Shown here: piece by piece, positions 8,415-18,103 of the stretch
How the letters are laid out: each line of letters opens with the position of its first letter
Position numbering within the stretch: the stretch's first letter is position 1
Origin: Pseudooceanicola spongiae
Lineage (GTDB): Bacteria > Pseudomonadota > Alphaproteobacteria > Rhodobacterales > Rhodobacteraceae
Length of the DNA: 64,000 nt
Reading direction: 5' to 3'
Assembly (NCBI RefSeq): GCF_014899185.1
Contig: NZ_CP045201.1
Coordinates: 294,501 to 358,500 of the forward strand
Notes under the pieces: model-generated
What the model was told of the DNA's origin: nothing
Seen by the model: only the letters and a program-made list of their open reading frames with translations
The model's database searches: none
Translations under genes and position numbers: made by a program

Positions 8415-10274
8415 TCAAGGCTGATCGGAGAGGTGGGCGAGCAGGGCCGTTTCGAGATCTTTCTCGAGCTCCTTTGCCCGGGCGATGTACTCCATGTTGC
8501 GTGAGGTCGGGATGGCAGGATCCCAAAGCTCGGCCAGTTCGCGCACGGTCATGCGGTCATGGTTGAAGAAAATCTTCTGCGCTTCGGCAGCCTCAAATTC
8601 TGTCAGGCCGATATTTTCCAGAACGTAGCGCCCTGCGCGCAGAGAGCTATCGAAAGTCTCGCGTACGATGTCATCCGCGCCGGCCTGGTAGAGCTTGTAG
8701 ACGTGCGTGCGGTCATAGGCGCGGGCAATGATGTGCAGCTCGGGCCGTTGGGCGCGCGCATAGGCAACCAGCTTGGTGACCGACTCCGGGTTGTCCATGG
8801 CCGCGACGAGCACGCGCGCCTTGTCCAGACCTGCGGCATGCAGGATGTCGGGTCTGGTCGGGTCACCAAAATAGCCCTTGAAGCCAAAGCGCCGCATGAC
8901 CTCAATCATCTCGATATCATGATCCAGAATGACCGTCTTGAAACCGGAGTTTTGCACCATCCGGTGCACGATCTGGCCAAAACGCCCGACACCCGCAATG
9001 ATCACCGGACCTTCATCTTCAAAGGTGTCCTGTTCGCGTTCGACCCCGGCCTCGGTCATCTTGCGAGAGATCACGTCGAAGACGATGAAGAACAGCGGGG
9101 TCAGCAGCATGGTCAATGTGATCGCCAGCAGGACCTTGTCGGCCAGCGCCCGAGGCAGGACGTCGAGCTGACTGGAGAAGGAAATCAGCACGAAGCCGAA
9201 TTCCCCCGCCTGCGCGAGACTGAGCGTGAACAGCATCAGGTTGCGGCGACGCAGTTTGAAGATCAGCCCGAGGACGAAAAGGATCAGGCCCTTCAGGGCC
9301 ATCAAGCCGACCGCAATGCCGACAATCGTGAACGGGTCGCTGAGAAAACTGTCGAAATCGATGCCCGCGCCGACGGTGATGAAGAACAGCCCAAGCAAAA
9401 GGCCCTTGAATGGCTGAATATCGCTTTCCAGTTCATGGCGAAATTCGCTGTTGGCCAGAACGACGCCCGCCAGAAACGTGCCCAGAGCGGGGGACAAACC
9501 GACCAGATTCATCAGCGAGGCGATACCGATGACGATGGCGAGTGACAGCGCCGTGTACATCTCTGGCAGGCGGGCGGAGTGGATGAAGCGGAAGACGGGC
9601 CCGATCAGATAGATGCCCGCCAGAATGATCACCGCGACCGCACTCAGGGTCACCAGAGTGACCCCCCACCCTGGTAGACCGTCGACGAGGGAGACAGCCT
9701 CCTGAACGGCTTCGGCGTTGCCAACGGTCAGGGAGCCATCCGGTTGCACGACCGCCAGCGTGGAAATGGCGAGCAGCGGCATGAAGGCGATCATCGGGAT
9801 GACCGCGATGTCCTGCGTCAGCAACACTGCAAAGGCGGACCGGCCCCCTTGGGTCTGCATCAGCCCCTTTTCTGACAGGGTTTGCAGCACGATGGCAGTC
9901 GAGGACAGAGCGAGGACCATGCCGATGGCCAGCGCCGCATTCCAGTCCAGCCCAAAAGCCATGCCCGCGCCCATTACGGTGAGCATCGTCAGGATCACCT
10001 GCAAGCCCCCGAGGCCGAGCAGTTTGCTGCGCATATCCCAGAGCGCCTTAGGCTCCAGCTCAAGCCCGATCAGGAACAGCATCATCACGACGCCGAATTC
10101 CGCAAAGTGTTGAAGGCTATGGGTTTCATGCCCGACAAGGTGCAGAACAGGCCCGATCAGTATCCCCGCAGCAAGATAGCCAAGCACCGATCCTAAGCCG
10201 AGGCGCGCGGCGATCGGTACAGCGATCACGGCAGCGGTCAGGTAGATCGTAGCCTGGTAGAGAAAGCCTTCCAT
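8415..10274 (-). CDS. Monovalent cation:proton antiporter-2 (KefB/KefC type) with RCK domain
   Basis: The 619-residue protein has an N-terminal CPA2 Na+/H+-exchanger domain of about 12 membrane helices (residues 5-400, with GLELEP near 72 and the broken-helix motif ALSSTAIVLQTL near 125). A cytoplasmic RCK/TrkA-N domain follows (VIIAGVGRFGQIVHRMV near 425). This is the architecture of glutathione-gated K+ efflux systems. No KefF/KefG partner gene is adjacent, so gating may differ. It is transcribed alone, convergent with cobT. Antiporter family is certain; substrate K+ versus Na+ is inferred. Confidence 0.9.
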   Translation of the reverse strand: MEGFLYQATIYLTAAVIAVPIAARLGLGSVLGYLAAGILIGPVLHLVGHETHSLQHFAEFGVVMMLFLIGLELEPKALWDMRSKLLGLGGLQVILTMLTVMGAGMAFGLDWNAALAIGMVLALSSTAIVLQTLSEKGLMQTQGGRSAFAVLLTQDIAVIPMIAFMPLLAISTLAVVQPDGSLTVGNAEAVQEAVSLVDGLPGWGVTLVTLSAVAVIILAGIYLIGPVFRFIHSARLPEMYTALSLAIVIGIASLMNLVGLSPALGTFLAGVVLANSEFRHELESDIQPFKGLLLGLFFITVGAGIDFDSFLSDPFTIVGIAVGLMALKGLILFVLGLIFKLRRRNLMLFTLSLAQAGEFGFVLISFSSQLDVLPRALADKVLLAITLTMLLTPLFFIVFDVISRKMTEAGVEREQDTFEDEGPVIIAGVGRFGQIVHRMVQNSGFKTVILDHDIEMIEVMRRFGFKGYFGDPTRPDILHAAGLDKARVLVAAMDNPESVTKLVAYARAQRPELHIIARAYDRTHVYKLYQAGADDIVRETFDSSLRAGRYVLENIGLTEFEAAEAQKIFFNHDRMTVRELAELWDPAIPTSRNMEYIARAKELEKDLETALLAHLSDQP

Positions 10275-10513
10275 ATCATCTCCTTGTGGCGGCTCCCGAA
10301 CACTTTTGGGGGCGGCACCCTGCCAAATATAGTTGGCATCGTGTTGAAAAAGATCTGTGACAGGGTCCGTTTTTGAGGGCTACGCAGGATGCGCTGCTGA
10401 ACTGGGTTCACTTGGCTGAGGCAACTGTCACCACTGCGATGATAGATATCCACCACGCTCAGGCAACAGACGAAACGTGATCACATCAGCGAAAAGTCGG
10501 CGAGCGATCGGTG

Positions 10514-12682
10514 TCAGCCGTCTTTTGGCATCCGAAGTGTCAGGTTGCGGTTGGATTTGATGTAGCGCAACTCATCCGCACCGATGGCCGCGACGCGCCC
10601 TCCGTCAAGTTTGTCGCCAACCTTCACCTTGAGGATCCGTCCATTGGACAGACGCACCAATGCCGAGCGATTGGACGGCTTGCCCATGACGCCGAGCAGG
10701 TTCATGGCGTTCAGCTTGAGCGCGTTCTTTTCCGTGGCCTCTTTCGCGACAGAGGCGCGTGTCGGGCCGGGGGGCTGAACGGTGGGCGCCTGAATTTGCG
10801 GTTCGGCGATGGGTCGACTGGCCGCCTGAGCCGCAGCAATCGAGGCTGCAAAATCGTTTGGACGGGCGCGGGGGCGAACGGCCTCTGCGGTTGCCAGCTC
10901 ACTGCCCGTCTCTTCCAGGTCTGAGACCTCTTCTGGGTCCGCCTCTTTGATCAAGGCGGTGACCAGATCCTCAGGGCGCGCCTTGGGATGAAGCTGACCG
11001 GGCGGGGGGAGGGCTGACCTGTCGGGCGTGGGGGCCGTGGCTGGCTCTGCCTGGGCGTCCGTTTCAGGGGGCGTTCCAGTTGCCGTCGGTGCAGCGTTGG
11101 GTGTTGCGAGGCTCTCAGAAAGAGCGGCATCTTTGGTCGCGTCCGGGCGCGGCGGTGGCACTTTGCTCGGCGCGCCCAGATACACGAGGTGACCTTGCGG
11201 CGTCATGGCGCCTTTGGATGTACCAGCGACGAAGCCCCGCTCGTCCAGCGCGAACTTCTGGTCTGCTGCCGGGGGATTTGGCGGAGGTTGAAGTCCGGTC
11301 CCCACCTCTGGCCGAGCCTCGGGGCTGGGCAGGCCGACGACATCCTTGACGCGGTCAGCGGGGGAGACTTTGGAAAAGCGGATGTCGCCCAGCTCCGACG
11401 GGATCGGCGCTACGGATTGCGTGGGCGCCCGTTGCCAAATGCCGGTGGCGGCATAGCGCGCAGACGCTTCTGCGGGCGTTGAGGGATCGGTGCGCAGGGG
11501 CATGTCCGACAGGGGGGGGGCGGGTGCTGGCGCAACGGCTTCCCCGAGGTCTGGCAGGTCGATATCCGAAGAGGGAATGCCCTGTTTTGCCGTTTCAAGT
11601 GAAGGCACCGGCTGGGACGGGCTGGATGTGCCACCGTTTGCAGACGTCTCAACGTCTACAGACACGTCAGCGTCGGTTTGGCCCGGAAACAAGCCGAGGG
11701 TGTGATCGCTGCTCAGCAGTGCTGCACCCGCGGCGCCCAGTATCACAAAGCATATCAACAGCACAGTCATCTTGCGGCGTGCTGCCGGAGGATCCGCTTC
11801 CGCACCTCGTGCACCGAAAATCGTCATCTGCTCCGCTTCGTCCTCGGCGGGGCGGAGCGGCATAGTTGCCAATGCCGGCTGCGCGCCGGTAGACCCGGCG
11901 GTGCTTTGGTGTGCAGAGCCTAGTTCGGGCAGTGAGGTCTGCTGTCTCGTGCTGTCAGTCTTTACTGCCGAGGTCGTTTCTATATGGGGCGCAATCTGCG
12001 GAGTGAGGGCCTCTGGTCCCATGATGTCACGGCGACGTGGAAAGAGTATCTCGGGAAGAATCAGCAAAGGCCTGGTCGACAAGTTAGCCTCCGAGGAGGC
12101 AGGAATTACGGGTGTCTGCATGCTGTCAGCAGGCACGACATCCTCTAGCATGGGCAACTGCACGACATCGCGCTCAACAATCTCGCCGCCCAATTCTTGC
12201 GTGGCGAAATAGGTCGGACCGAAATAGGCCTCGCCAGAATATACGCCCGGCTCAGGGATGGCGACGAAAGACACCGGGTTGAAACCGTATTGGCTGGCAA
12301 AACCCTCAGCTTCCTCCAGAGTCTCGCGGGCGACAGCTGCAATCTGTGTGAAACCGCCTGACACGGACCAGGAAAAAGCCAGTTCTTCAATGTGATATGG
12401 GGTTTGGCCAACCAGAGCACGCATCACCATGTCGCGCCTGTCAATCTCGGTCACGTCGCCGGTCTCGATGGCAATATAGCGAATCTGATCGTTGGGGATG
12501 ATCAGTTTGCAATGCATCGGCATAGGGTCACGGACCTGCGCGCGCTGCATCAGATGTGACAGATCAGTTTCCAAGTCCTCCGACGCAAGGTTCACATCCC
12601 CCACGCGCGCCCATCCCGTGGATGTACGATGAAACAGCGCGAGGCCAGCGGAGGTGAAGTTCAGAGCAAAATTCGGTCGCAT
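10514..12682 (-). CDS. Large bitopic protein, GspL/PilM-like N-terminus and PilP/GspC-like C-terminus
   Basis: I do not recognise a named family for the whole 722-residue protein. From ATG 12682, residues 1-170 read like a PilM/GspL-type actin-fold domain (for example DMVMRALVGQTPYHIEELAFSW). Residues 305-324 form a single membrane helix. Residues 330-670 are Pro/Ala/Thr-rich, probably periplasmic and disordered, with recurring ARPE/ARPND motifs. The last 45 residues (LVRLSNGRILKVKVGDKLDGG ...) resemble the HR domain of PilP/GspC. The layout suggests an inner-membrane assembly protein, but no pilus or secretion genes are nearby. Function is unknown and the domain assignments are by eye. An in-frame Met at 12772 would add 30 residues. 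Confidence 0.6.
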   Translation of the reverse strand: MRPNFALNFTSAGLALFHRTSTGWARVGDVNLASEDLETDLSHLMQRAQVRDPMPMHCKLIIPNDQIRYIAIETGDVTEIDRRDMVMRALVGQTPYHIEELAFSWSVSGGFTQIAAVARETLEEAEGFASQYGFNPVSFVAIPEPGVYSGEAYFGPTYFATQELGGEIVERDVVQLPMLEDVVPADSMQTPVIPASSEANLSTRPLLILPEILFPRRRDIMGPEALTPQIAPHIETTSAVKTDSTRQQTSLPELGSAHQSTAGSTGAQPALATMPLRPAEDEAEQMTIFGARGAEADPPAARRKMTVLLICFVILGAAGAALLSSDHTLGLFPGQTDADVSVDVETSANGGTSSPSQPVPSLETAKQGIPSSDIDLPDLGEAVAPAPAPPLSDMPLRTDPSTPAEASARYAATGIWQRAPTQSVAPIPSELGDIRFSKVSPADRVKDVVGLPSPEARPEVGTGLQPPPNPPAADQKFALDERGFVAGTSKGAMTPQGHLVYLGAPSKVPPPRPDATKDAALSESLATPNAAPTATGTPPETDAQAEPATAPTPDRSALPPPGQLHPKARPEDLVTALIKEADPEEVSDLEETGSELATAEAVRPRARPNDFAASIAAAQAASRPIAEPQIQAPTVQPPGPTRASVAKEATEKNALKLNAMNLLGVMGKPSNRSALVRLSNGRILKVKVGDKLDGGRVAAIGADELRYIKSNRNLTLRMPKDG

Positions 12683-12887
12683 GTCTGGTCGTTTGGGCTT
12701 TCGCCAGAAGCTGAGGGGACTGGAACCCCGTATGGAAGGAGTCCCACGAACGACAACCCAGAGGGCTCGCATTGATGTTGCGAGAGTATCGCAGTGAGAC
12801 GGCGACGCAAAGCGAAACCCAAACCATCGGCAGAAAACGGTCGATGGTACCGCGTGAGATCAGTCGATCTGGCACTTTGTGGCAACC

Positions 12888-12911
12888 AGCCCCTCTTCAA
12901 TAGGGGCTTTT
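12888..12911 (+). terminator. Orphan terminator hairpin
   Basis: AGCCCCT (12888-12894) pairs with AGGGGCT (12902-12908), followed by TTTT. It points in the plus direction, but no plus-strand gene lies upstream. The rest of 12683-13355 shows only weak open frames that match nothing I know. Confidence 0.5.
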
Positions 12912-13355
12912 CCCTTTGACCTTGAAGTCAACGCATTGAAATCGCGTTGTGAAATGTGCCTGCTCAGCGCAATAAAACTAAGAGGCAATCTGGACGAAGT
13001 GAACAGGATCAACCCGTCTCACTGTGTTTTTCACGCGTCGGACCTAGAAAAATCCAGCACATTCTATGTAAAAATATATGGGGTGAGGAGGGACACTGTG
13101 TGCCAAAATGGGCCTGTTTTGGACGATATGGCCGTCAAATGTCATGGCATTCCGGCGAGCGAATGTCGAACGCGCCGACTGGAAAAATGGGATCGCATTT
13201 GGTGCCGATGCTCAAGCTAGACGAATGGTCGGGTCTTGATGACAAGGTGCGTGGGAGTGGCGTGATATTTGTAAGTGAGCCTTAGGTGCGGTTTAAAGTG
13301 AGGTTGGCGAGCATTGGCCAATATTCTTGCGGAACGCGTCGCAAATTCCGGCCAG

Positions 13356-14357
13356 TTAGCGCAACCAGAACCCTGCGCGTTTCAGACGGTTTCGGATGGC
13401 CTGTTCCTTGCGCGGCAGATCGGTTTGATCGAACAGTTCCCGCACCTTCTTGCCGCGGCCCTGATAGATCATGCGCTTCATGGGCTCATAATTCTTGAGG
13501 ACTTTCTTGATCTTGTTGGGGCCAGTCACAGCCTCGAGCGCGGTTATAACAGCCTCTTTTTCGCGCGCGTAAAGGAGTGGCAACATGCGGTAATGGCAGC
13601 TGATTTGTCCATCCAGAAGGCCCTCTGGCAGCGTGTCGCGGCCGCCTCCGAGAGCATGGATCACAAGAGGCAGCGCGATCTGATCCAGCCAAGGGTCAAG
13701 AGGCTGGCAAACAAGTGCGGCGGGCGGGTCGACTCGGATCGACAGCGCGATATCCAGAAAAAGCTGTCCAAAAATACGAGGGCATCGATAGAAAAAAAAA
13801 CCTGCATTAAAATACAGGTATCGCCGCCAGAATTCATCGGGCCATTCATGGTCAAGCGAGGTCTCAAAGGTTAGCCCGAATCTATCATAAAGGCTTTTCC
13901 ATATTTCTGTGTATCCAGGGCCATAGAGTTCAATCACTGGCCACGTGCCTTCGCGGCGAAGCGAGGCTGTGGGGCGAGCGAAATCAAAGGGCACCCGCGT
14001 CACTTCGTCCATAATCAGGGTGTCGCTGTCGAAAAACACGAATGCCTCTCCCTCCGGGAGAAATCTGAGACATTCTATTTTGTTTCCATATCCATAGGAG
14101 GCACCAAAGTGGCGGCTTTCAAAAGGCAAGATTTCAGCTCCGAGGGACGTTAGCAGTATCCGGAGATCTTCGTTATCGATGCGCGGATCCTGCGGCCACA
14201 GAGGGCCAGGCTGCGGCTCTGCTACGAACAGGCGGCCCTTGAAACCGGGGCTGTTGGCGCGCAGTGAGGCCGCGAAAAGTACAGCTTCATACTGGAGCCG
14301 ACCGGATTGACCGACAATGACGATATTGAATGTCTGGTGCTCTTCCATCCGACCCAT
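13356..14357 (-). CDS. GT8-like nucleotide-diphospho-sugar glycosyltransferase
   Basis: The 333-residue protein starts with a Rossmann-like strand (FNIVIVGQSGRLQYEAV). It has a DxD motif in AFVFFDSDTLIMDEV near residue 115, preceded by GYGNKIECLRFL, the usual order of GT-A fold enzymes of the GT8/hypothetical sugar-transferase type. Later RYLYFNAGFFFYR and DPWLDQIALPL fit the acceptor half. It probably transfers a sugar to a cell-surface or secreted acceptor. The codon-4 Met (14348) is an alternative start. It stands alone beside a dead insertion sequence in an accessory patch, so horizontal acquisition is plausible. Confidence 0.65.
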   Translation of the reverse strand: MGRMEEHQTFNIVIVGQSGRLQYEAVLFAASLRANSPGFKGRLFVAEPQPGPLWPQDPRIDNEDLRILLTSLGAEILPFESRHFGASYGYGNKIECLRFLPEGEAFVFFDSDTLIMDEVTRVPFDFARPTASLRREGTWPVIELYGPGYTEIWKSLYDRFGLTFETSLDHEWPDEFWRRYLYFNAGFFFYRCPRIFGQLFLDIALSIRVDPPAALVCQPLDPWLDQIALPLVIHALGGGRDTLPEGLLDGQISCHYRMLPLLYAREKEAVITALEAVTGPNKIKKVLKNYEPMKRMIYQGRGKKVRELFDQTDLPRKEQAIRNRLKRAGFWLR

Positions 14358-14715
14358 CCGATCTGATCAAGCGTGTAATTTCATGTGAAAACCAATTTCG
14401 GTAGCATAGTGGAACCAATCTTTCAGCCAAAGTCATCTGCAATAGGTGAACGAAAGTGTTGGGTTTGGCCAAGCGCAATGTAAACCAAGGCAAATAGAAC
14501 AAAAGCGTATCATTCAGTGGAAGGACTTTGTTGCGCAAATCAGCTGACGGAAAGTTCTCGCCTTACCCCAGACGGATTTATCCCACGGCCTTTGTGACGG
14601 GGATGCCGAGGGCGGTGTAGCCGTTCAGGATCGCGATGCGCACCTGGACCTTCTCGACCTAGCGGTCGAAGTCCCGTGCCATCAGGCGTTGGCTGAGTAG
14701 TTTCACACAATGCAT

Positions 14716-14766
14716 CCAATCGCCGGGAAAACGATCCCACGGATCGTTTTCTGGCCCGGTTCATAT
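14716..14766. repeat. 51-bp palindromic insertion inside the transposase pseudogene
   Basis: The segment separates coding text for SRIK from HCVKLL in the transposase. It contains a perfect 10-bp stem AAAACGATCC / GGATCGTTTT flanked by CCGGG / CCCGG. It differs in sequence from the two 41-bp insertions. It looks like a repetitive extragenic palindrome that has moved into a gene. Confidence 0.65.
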
Positions 14767-15092
14767 CTTGATGCGACTCCGGCGGTGATATCCGCTCCAG
14801 TTCCGCCAGAGCGCCCGACGATGCGCGGAGTGCGTCGTTCCTGGCGATGGCACCGGCGGTGGTTGGCGTCCATTGCAGGGCATTTCGGCGTGGCGTGATG
14901 ACCGCGGCCGCACTGCGATCTGCAATGGCGTTGTGGCATTCGCGCGTGTCGTAGGCACCATCCGCGGTCACACTATCAATCTCCTGATCGCGCGGTATCT
15001 GGTTCAGCAGATGAGGTAACATCGGTGCATCCCCCGTGTTGCTGCCGGTGATCTCGACGGCTCTGATTTCGAGCGTTTGCTCGTCGATGCCC

Positions 15093-15133
15093 CGTCTCGG
15101 CAGATTGCTTCGCAATCGCCTGCCGGGCAGTGG
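15093..15133. repeat. 41-bp palindromic mini-element, copy 2, in transposase pseudogene
   Basis: Exactly 41 bp interrupt the reading between IHI and GIDEQ. The core is GATTGC-TTC-GCAATC with outer arms CGGCAG / CTGCCG. About 30 of 41 positions match the copy at 15499-15539, in the same orientation, and it abuts GAT on its right side. Confidence 0.75.
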
Positions 15134-15498
15134 ATGTGGATCTTGCGCCAGACACGCCGTTTGCGGCCACCGTGCTTGCGGGTGCTCCATTCGCCTTCCG
15201 CTTCAACCTTGATGCCGGTGCTATCGATAAGCAGTTGCAGCGGGCCTTTCGAGCCGCAATACGGAATGTTGACCGCGAGTGTCTCCTGACGTCGGCAGAT
15301 GGTGCTGAAGTCGGGCACAGGCCAGTCCAGCCCCGTCAGCCGCAGAAGACTTTCCACAAACCCAGTCGTCTGACGCAGCGCCATCCCGAACAGCACCTTC
15401 AAGGTCAGGCACGTCTGGATCGCGACGTCACTGAAAGTCCGCGATCTGCCCCTCTTGCCGGAAGGTTCGGCATCCCAGTCCATCTCGGGATCGAACCA

Positions 15499-15539
15499 AC
15501 CCCTCGTGACATTGCTGCGCAATGCACTGCCGGTCAGTG
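15499..15539. repeat. 41-bp palindromic mini-element, copy 1, in transposase pseudogene
   Basis: Exactly 41 bp split the reading between LTI and WFDPEMDW. The core is CATTGC-TGC-GCAATG. Relative to copy 2 the first and last stem bases both change (C..G instead of G..C), so pairing is kept. It also ends CAGTG and abuts GAT. Confidence 0.75.
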
Positions 15540-15840
15540 GATCGTCAGAGATTCGCAGCGCTTCAGCGCCGCGTTATACTCAGCCCAGTTCGTCGTCTTG
15601 TAGGTCGGTGAGGTCGGTTTGCTCATGCGGGCCAGCTACCACATTGGGTTCACAACATGAAGCCCTCTTGGATTTGTGCAACACAGCCATCGAACAGCAT
15701 AACCGAAAGGGTTAACATTTAAATCCTTGGTACTCAGGATTTTGCAACAATTCCGCGCCACAGCACCGAACTATATAGCCTGCGGCGAGCCAACAACTTT
15801 GTATTTGGATTATTGACAATGATCTCTTAGGACAGTGCGC

Positions 15841-17709
15841 TCAAAAATCTTCCCAAGTATCAGTATTGTGAGTTCCGGTTGCAACTGATGCGTTCACCGC
15901 TTTGGAGACAGGCTTGGGTTTTGTGGATACTTGCGCTGCTGCGCCGAATGGCACCACCTTCGCAGTGCCGCGTGCCAACTTGAATTGCCCAAGTGCGCGA
16001 CGCAGGCTAACCGCTTCCTGAGTCATTGAACGGCTGGAATCCAATGTGTGCTGAAACTTGGCCGAATTATCTTGAGTGGTGCGGTCCAGATGCGCAACGG
16101 ATGTATTGATTTCGCTTACTCCGGCTGATTGCTCATTTGCCGAGGTAGCGATATCCGAAATATGAGAGGCAATCTTCGCAACGGACCCAGAAATCTGGTC
16201 CAGCGACACTCCGGCCTCATTGACCAGAGAGACGCCCTCTTTAACGTGGTTGCTACTCTCCGTGATAAGCACATTGATTTCGCGAGCCGCCTCTGATGAT
16301 CGCTGCGCCAGTGCGCGCACTTCCGAGGCAACGACAGCAAAGCCGCGCCCGGACTCACCCGCTCTTGCAGCTTCAATACCGGCATTCAGTGCGAGGAGGT
16401 TGGTTTGAAATGCAATATCGTCGATAACATCCATGATCTGAGCGATTTTACCCGAGCTGTTCTCGATTGCCCCCATGGCCGTGACAGCCCGGCGCACGAC
16501 CTCGCCGCTTTGAGCCGCGTTGCCACGCGCTTCGGTTGCGATGACGTTTGCCTCCGACGCTCCCTTGGCGGCAAGTTTGACCGAGGACGTCAGTTCTTCG
16601 ATCGCTGCGGCGGCCTCTTCGAGAGAGGCAGCAGATTCAATTGAACTGCGGGCGACAACTTCAGCCGAGCTGCTTATCTCTTCGCCGCGGTGCTCAAGAC
16701 TGACTGAGGTCTCGCTGATCGTGCCTATCAGATCGGCAAGCTTATTCACTGCACCGTTAAAGTCACTCCGCAACGCTTCATAGCCATCGGGGAAAGGGTC
16801 CTTCAGCTGCGAACTTAAATCTCCAGTCGCAAGAAGCTTCAGGCCACGAGCCAATTCCGAAACCGCCACCTCCTGCTCGGCCTTGCGCCTCGCTGCCTCA
16901 CGCTCAAGCCCTGCGCCATGACGAATATCCTGGCGGAAAGTCTCGACCGAGCGCGCCATTTCCCCGATTTCATCCGCTTTTTGAACGAAGGGTATTTCAC
17001 TGGAAGAATCACCTTGGGTCAGGCTTCGCATGCGCGCATTCAATTTGTTGATAGGTCCTGTGACGCTTCTCGCAATGAACCAGCTGACAACGCCGAGACA
17101 CAAAAGACCGATGCCAAAGGCGATATAGGCCCGCATCCTGATATTGGCGATTTGGGCTTCGATATCCTCGATATAGGAGCCTGTCGCAATGACCCACCCC
17201 CATGGGGTGAAGGCGCGCGAGAAGCTCATCTTGGCGAGCAGCTCGGAATTTTCGCCTCCGGTGCGTTGCGTTGCGTAAAACACCACGCCGCCACCGCCTT
17301 GCGCCGCTTTCAACAACGAACCGTAGACATCCACACCATTAGGATCAAGGGCGCCTCCCTTGCGCGCGCCAACTTGGTCGGGGCTCCGACCATGCGCCTT
17401 GACGGTGGTGTCGTAATCAAACGCGAAGAGGTAGTTGCCGTTATCATACCGCACTTTCTGGAGCAGATCGACAGCTTCTGCCTGCGCTTGCTCCAGGGTC
17501 TTTTTTCCGTCTATGACATCCTGATTCAACGCCGCGACCAGGCTTGCTGATGAATCCACAACGTCACGCAGGTGTGCTTCGCGCATGCTGTAGATGTTTC
17601 TGACTGTGATATCGTACATCGTGAATGCAAGCGCTGCGCTCGCAAATATCGAGACGATGATGATCGAATAGATACGGACACCGATCCTGAGGCCCCTAGT
17701 TGGTTTCAT
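15841..17709 (-). CDS. Methyl-accepting chemotaxis protein with Cache sensor and CheR-tether tail
   Basis: The 622-residue receptor has a first membrane helix (about 12-35) and a periplasmic single Cache-type domain (about 40-190, with [21 protein letters not shown] and [13 protein letters not shown]). A second helix lies near 192-215, followed by HAMP and a long cytoplasmic hairpin whose tip reads [21 protein letters not shown]. The C-terminus ends WEDF, like the NWETF pentapeptide that docks CheR/CheB, preceded by a flexible linker. The ligand is unknown, probably a small organic acid as for related Cache domains. No che genes are adjacent. Confidence 0.92.
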   Translation of the reverse strand: MKPTRGLRIGVRIYSIIIVSIFASAALAFTMYDITVRNIYSMREAHLRDVVDSSASLVAALNQDVIDGKKTLEQAQAEAVDLLQKVRYDNGNYLFAFDYDTTVKAHGRSPDQVGARKGGALDPNGVDVYGSLLKAAQGGGGVVFYATQRTGGENSELLAKMSFSRAFTPWGWVIATGSYIEDIEAQIANIRMRAYIAFGIGLLCLGVVSWFIARSVTGPINKLNARMRSLTQGDSSSEIPFVQKADEIGEMARSVETFRQDIRHGAGLEREAARRKAEQEVAVSELARGLKLLATGDLSSQLKDPFPDGYEALRSDFNGAVNKLADLIGTISETSVSLEHRGEEISSSAEVVARSSIESAASLEEAAAAIEELTSSVKLAAKGASEANVIATEARGNAAQSGEVVRRAVTAMGAIENSSGKIAQIMDVIDDIAFQTNLLALNAGIEAARAGESGRGFAVVASEVRALAQRSSEAAREINVLITESSNHVKEGVSLVNEAGVSLDQISGSVAKIASHISDIATSANEQSAGVSEINTSVAHLDRTTQDNSAKFQHTLDSSRSMTQEAVSLRRALGQFKLARGTAKVVPFGAAAQVSTKPKPVSKAVNASVATGTHNTDTWEDF

Positions 17710-17819
17710 TGCCGCATCTCCTATGGCGTTTGCGCAAGGAATGAACTGAAAGTGTAAAGTCCAAGTTTATCCACGCGCGGAAACCAGAAGGAAACCTGTG
17801 GCATTTTAGGAAGCCTCTT

Positions 17820-17975
17820 GGTGTTTGATCCCATGGTTTGATGGTGCGTTCCTTTCTCAGGCTAGGAAGGAGGCTTTATGGGACAAGTTCGTCACGGGAG
17901 CGCCACGACCACGCACGCCGTCAGAGCTGCAATACAGCGATGCAAGCTTCGCTCGCGCAGCTACCTGAGCGCGTT
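17820..17975 (+). pseudogene. 5' fragment of an IS481-like element
   Basis: The text around 17820-17880, followed by the start MGQVRHGSATTTHAVRAAIQR (17878 on), matches the left end and first residues of an IS481-type transposase frequent in this bacterial family, from memory. The frame shifts by one base after AAIQR into QASLAQL and then homology fades. No catalytic core remains. It is a remnant within the debris between the chemoreceptor and tRNA-Tyr. Confidence 0.5.
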
Positions 17976-18103
17976 CCAGTCGTTTACAGCTTGGGCGTCA
18001 CCAATGGCCATGCCGATGAGAACGTCTTTACAGGCGGACGGGGCACTACGAAGACACGCGGCATGGACGGAAAGAGAGATGCACCTCCGGGCAGCGACTC
18101 GCC

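Larger units (their letters stand above)
14578..15626 (-). pseudogene. IS5-family transposase pseudogene
   Basis: Read in several frames on the minus strand, the protein follows the IS5-type DDE transposase common in Rhodobacteraceae. The start is MSKPTSPTYKTTNWAEYNAA, then FSDVAIQTCLTLKVLFGMALRQT, LLIDSTGIKVE (first Asp), SVTADGAYDTR (second Asp), and finally VRIAILNGYTALGIPVT with a stop at 14578-14580. It is broken by insertions at 15499-15539, 15093-15133 and 14716-14766, by a short deletion near 14821 (about 11 bp missing before GRALW), and by a TAG codon near 14660. It cannot make active transposase. Confidence 0.85.
14524..15688 (-). mobile_element. Degenerate IS5-family insertion sequence
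   Basis: The element is bounded by imperfect terminal inverted repeats. The outer right end at 15671-15688 reads as GGCTGTGTTGCACAAATC on the minus strand, and 14524-14541 matches it at 15 of 18 positions. Between them lies one dead transposase gene. Length is about 1165 bp, longer than an intact relative should be, because three palindromic mini-insertions are nested in it. I could not identify target-site duplication with confidence. Confidence 0.8.

Noticed and set aside
12879..13285. Short plus-strand frames that might be a small gene
   Set aside because: Two overlapping frames compete, neither has a recognisable domain or a good start site, and a terminator hairpin precedes the region.
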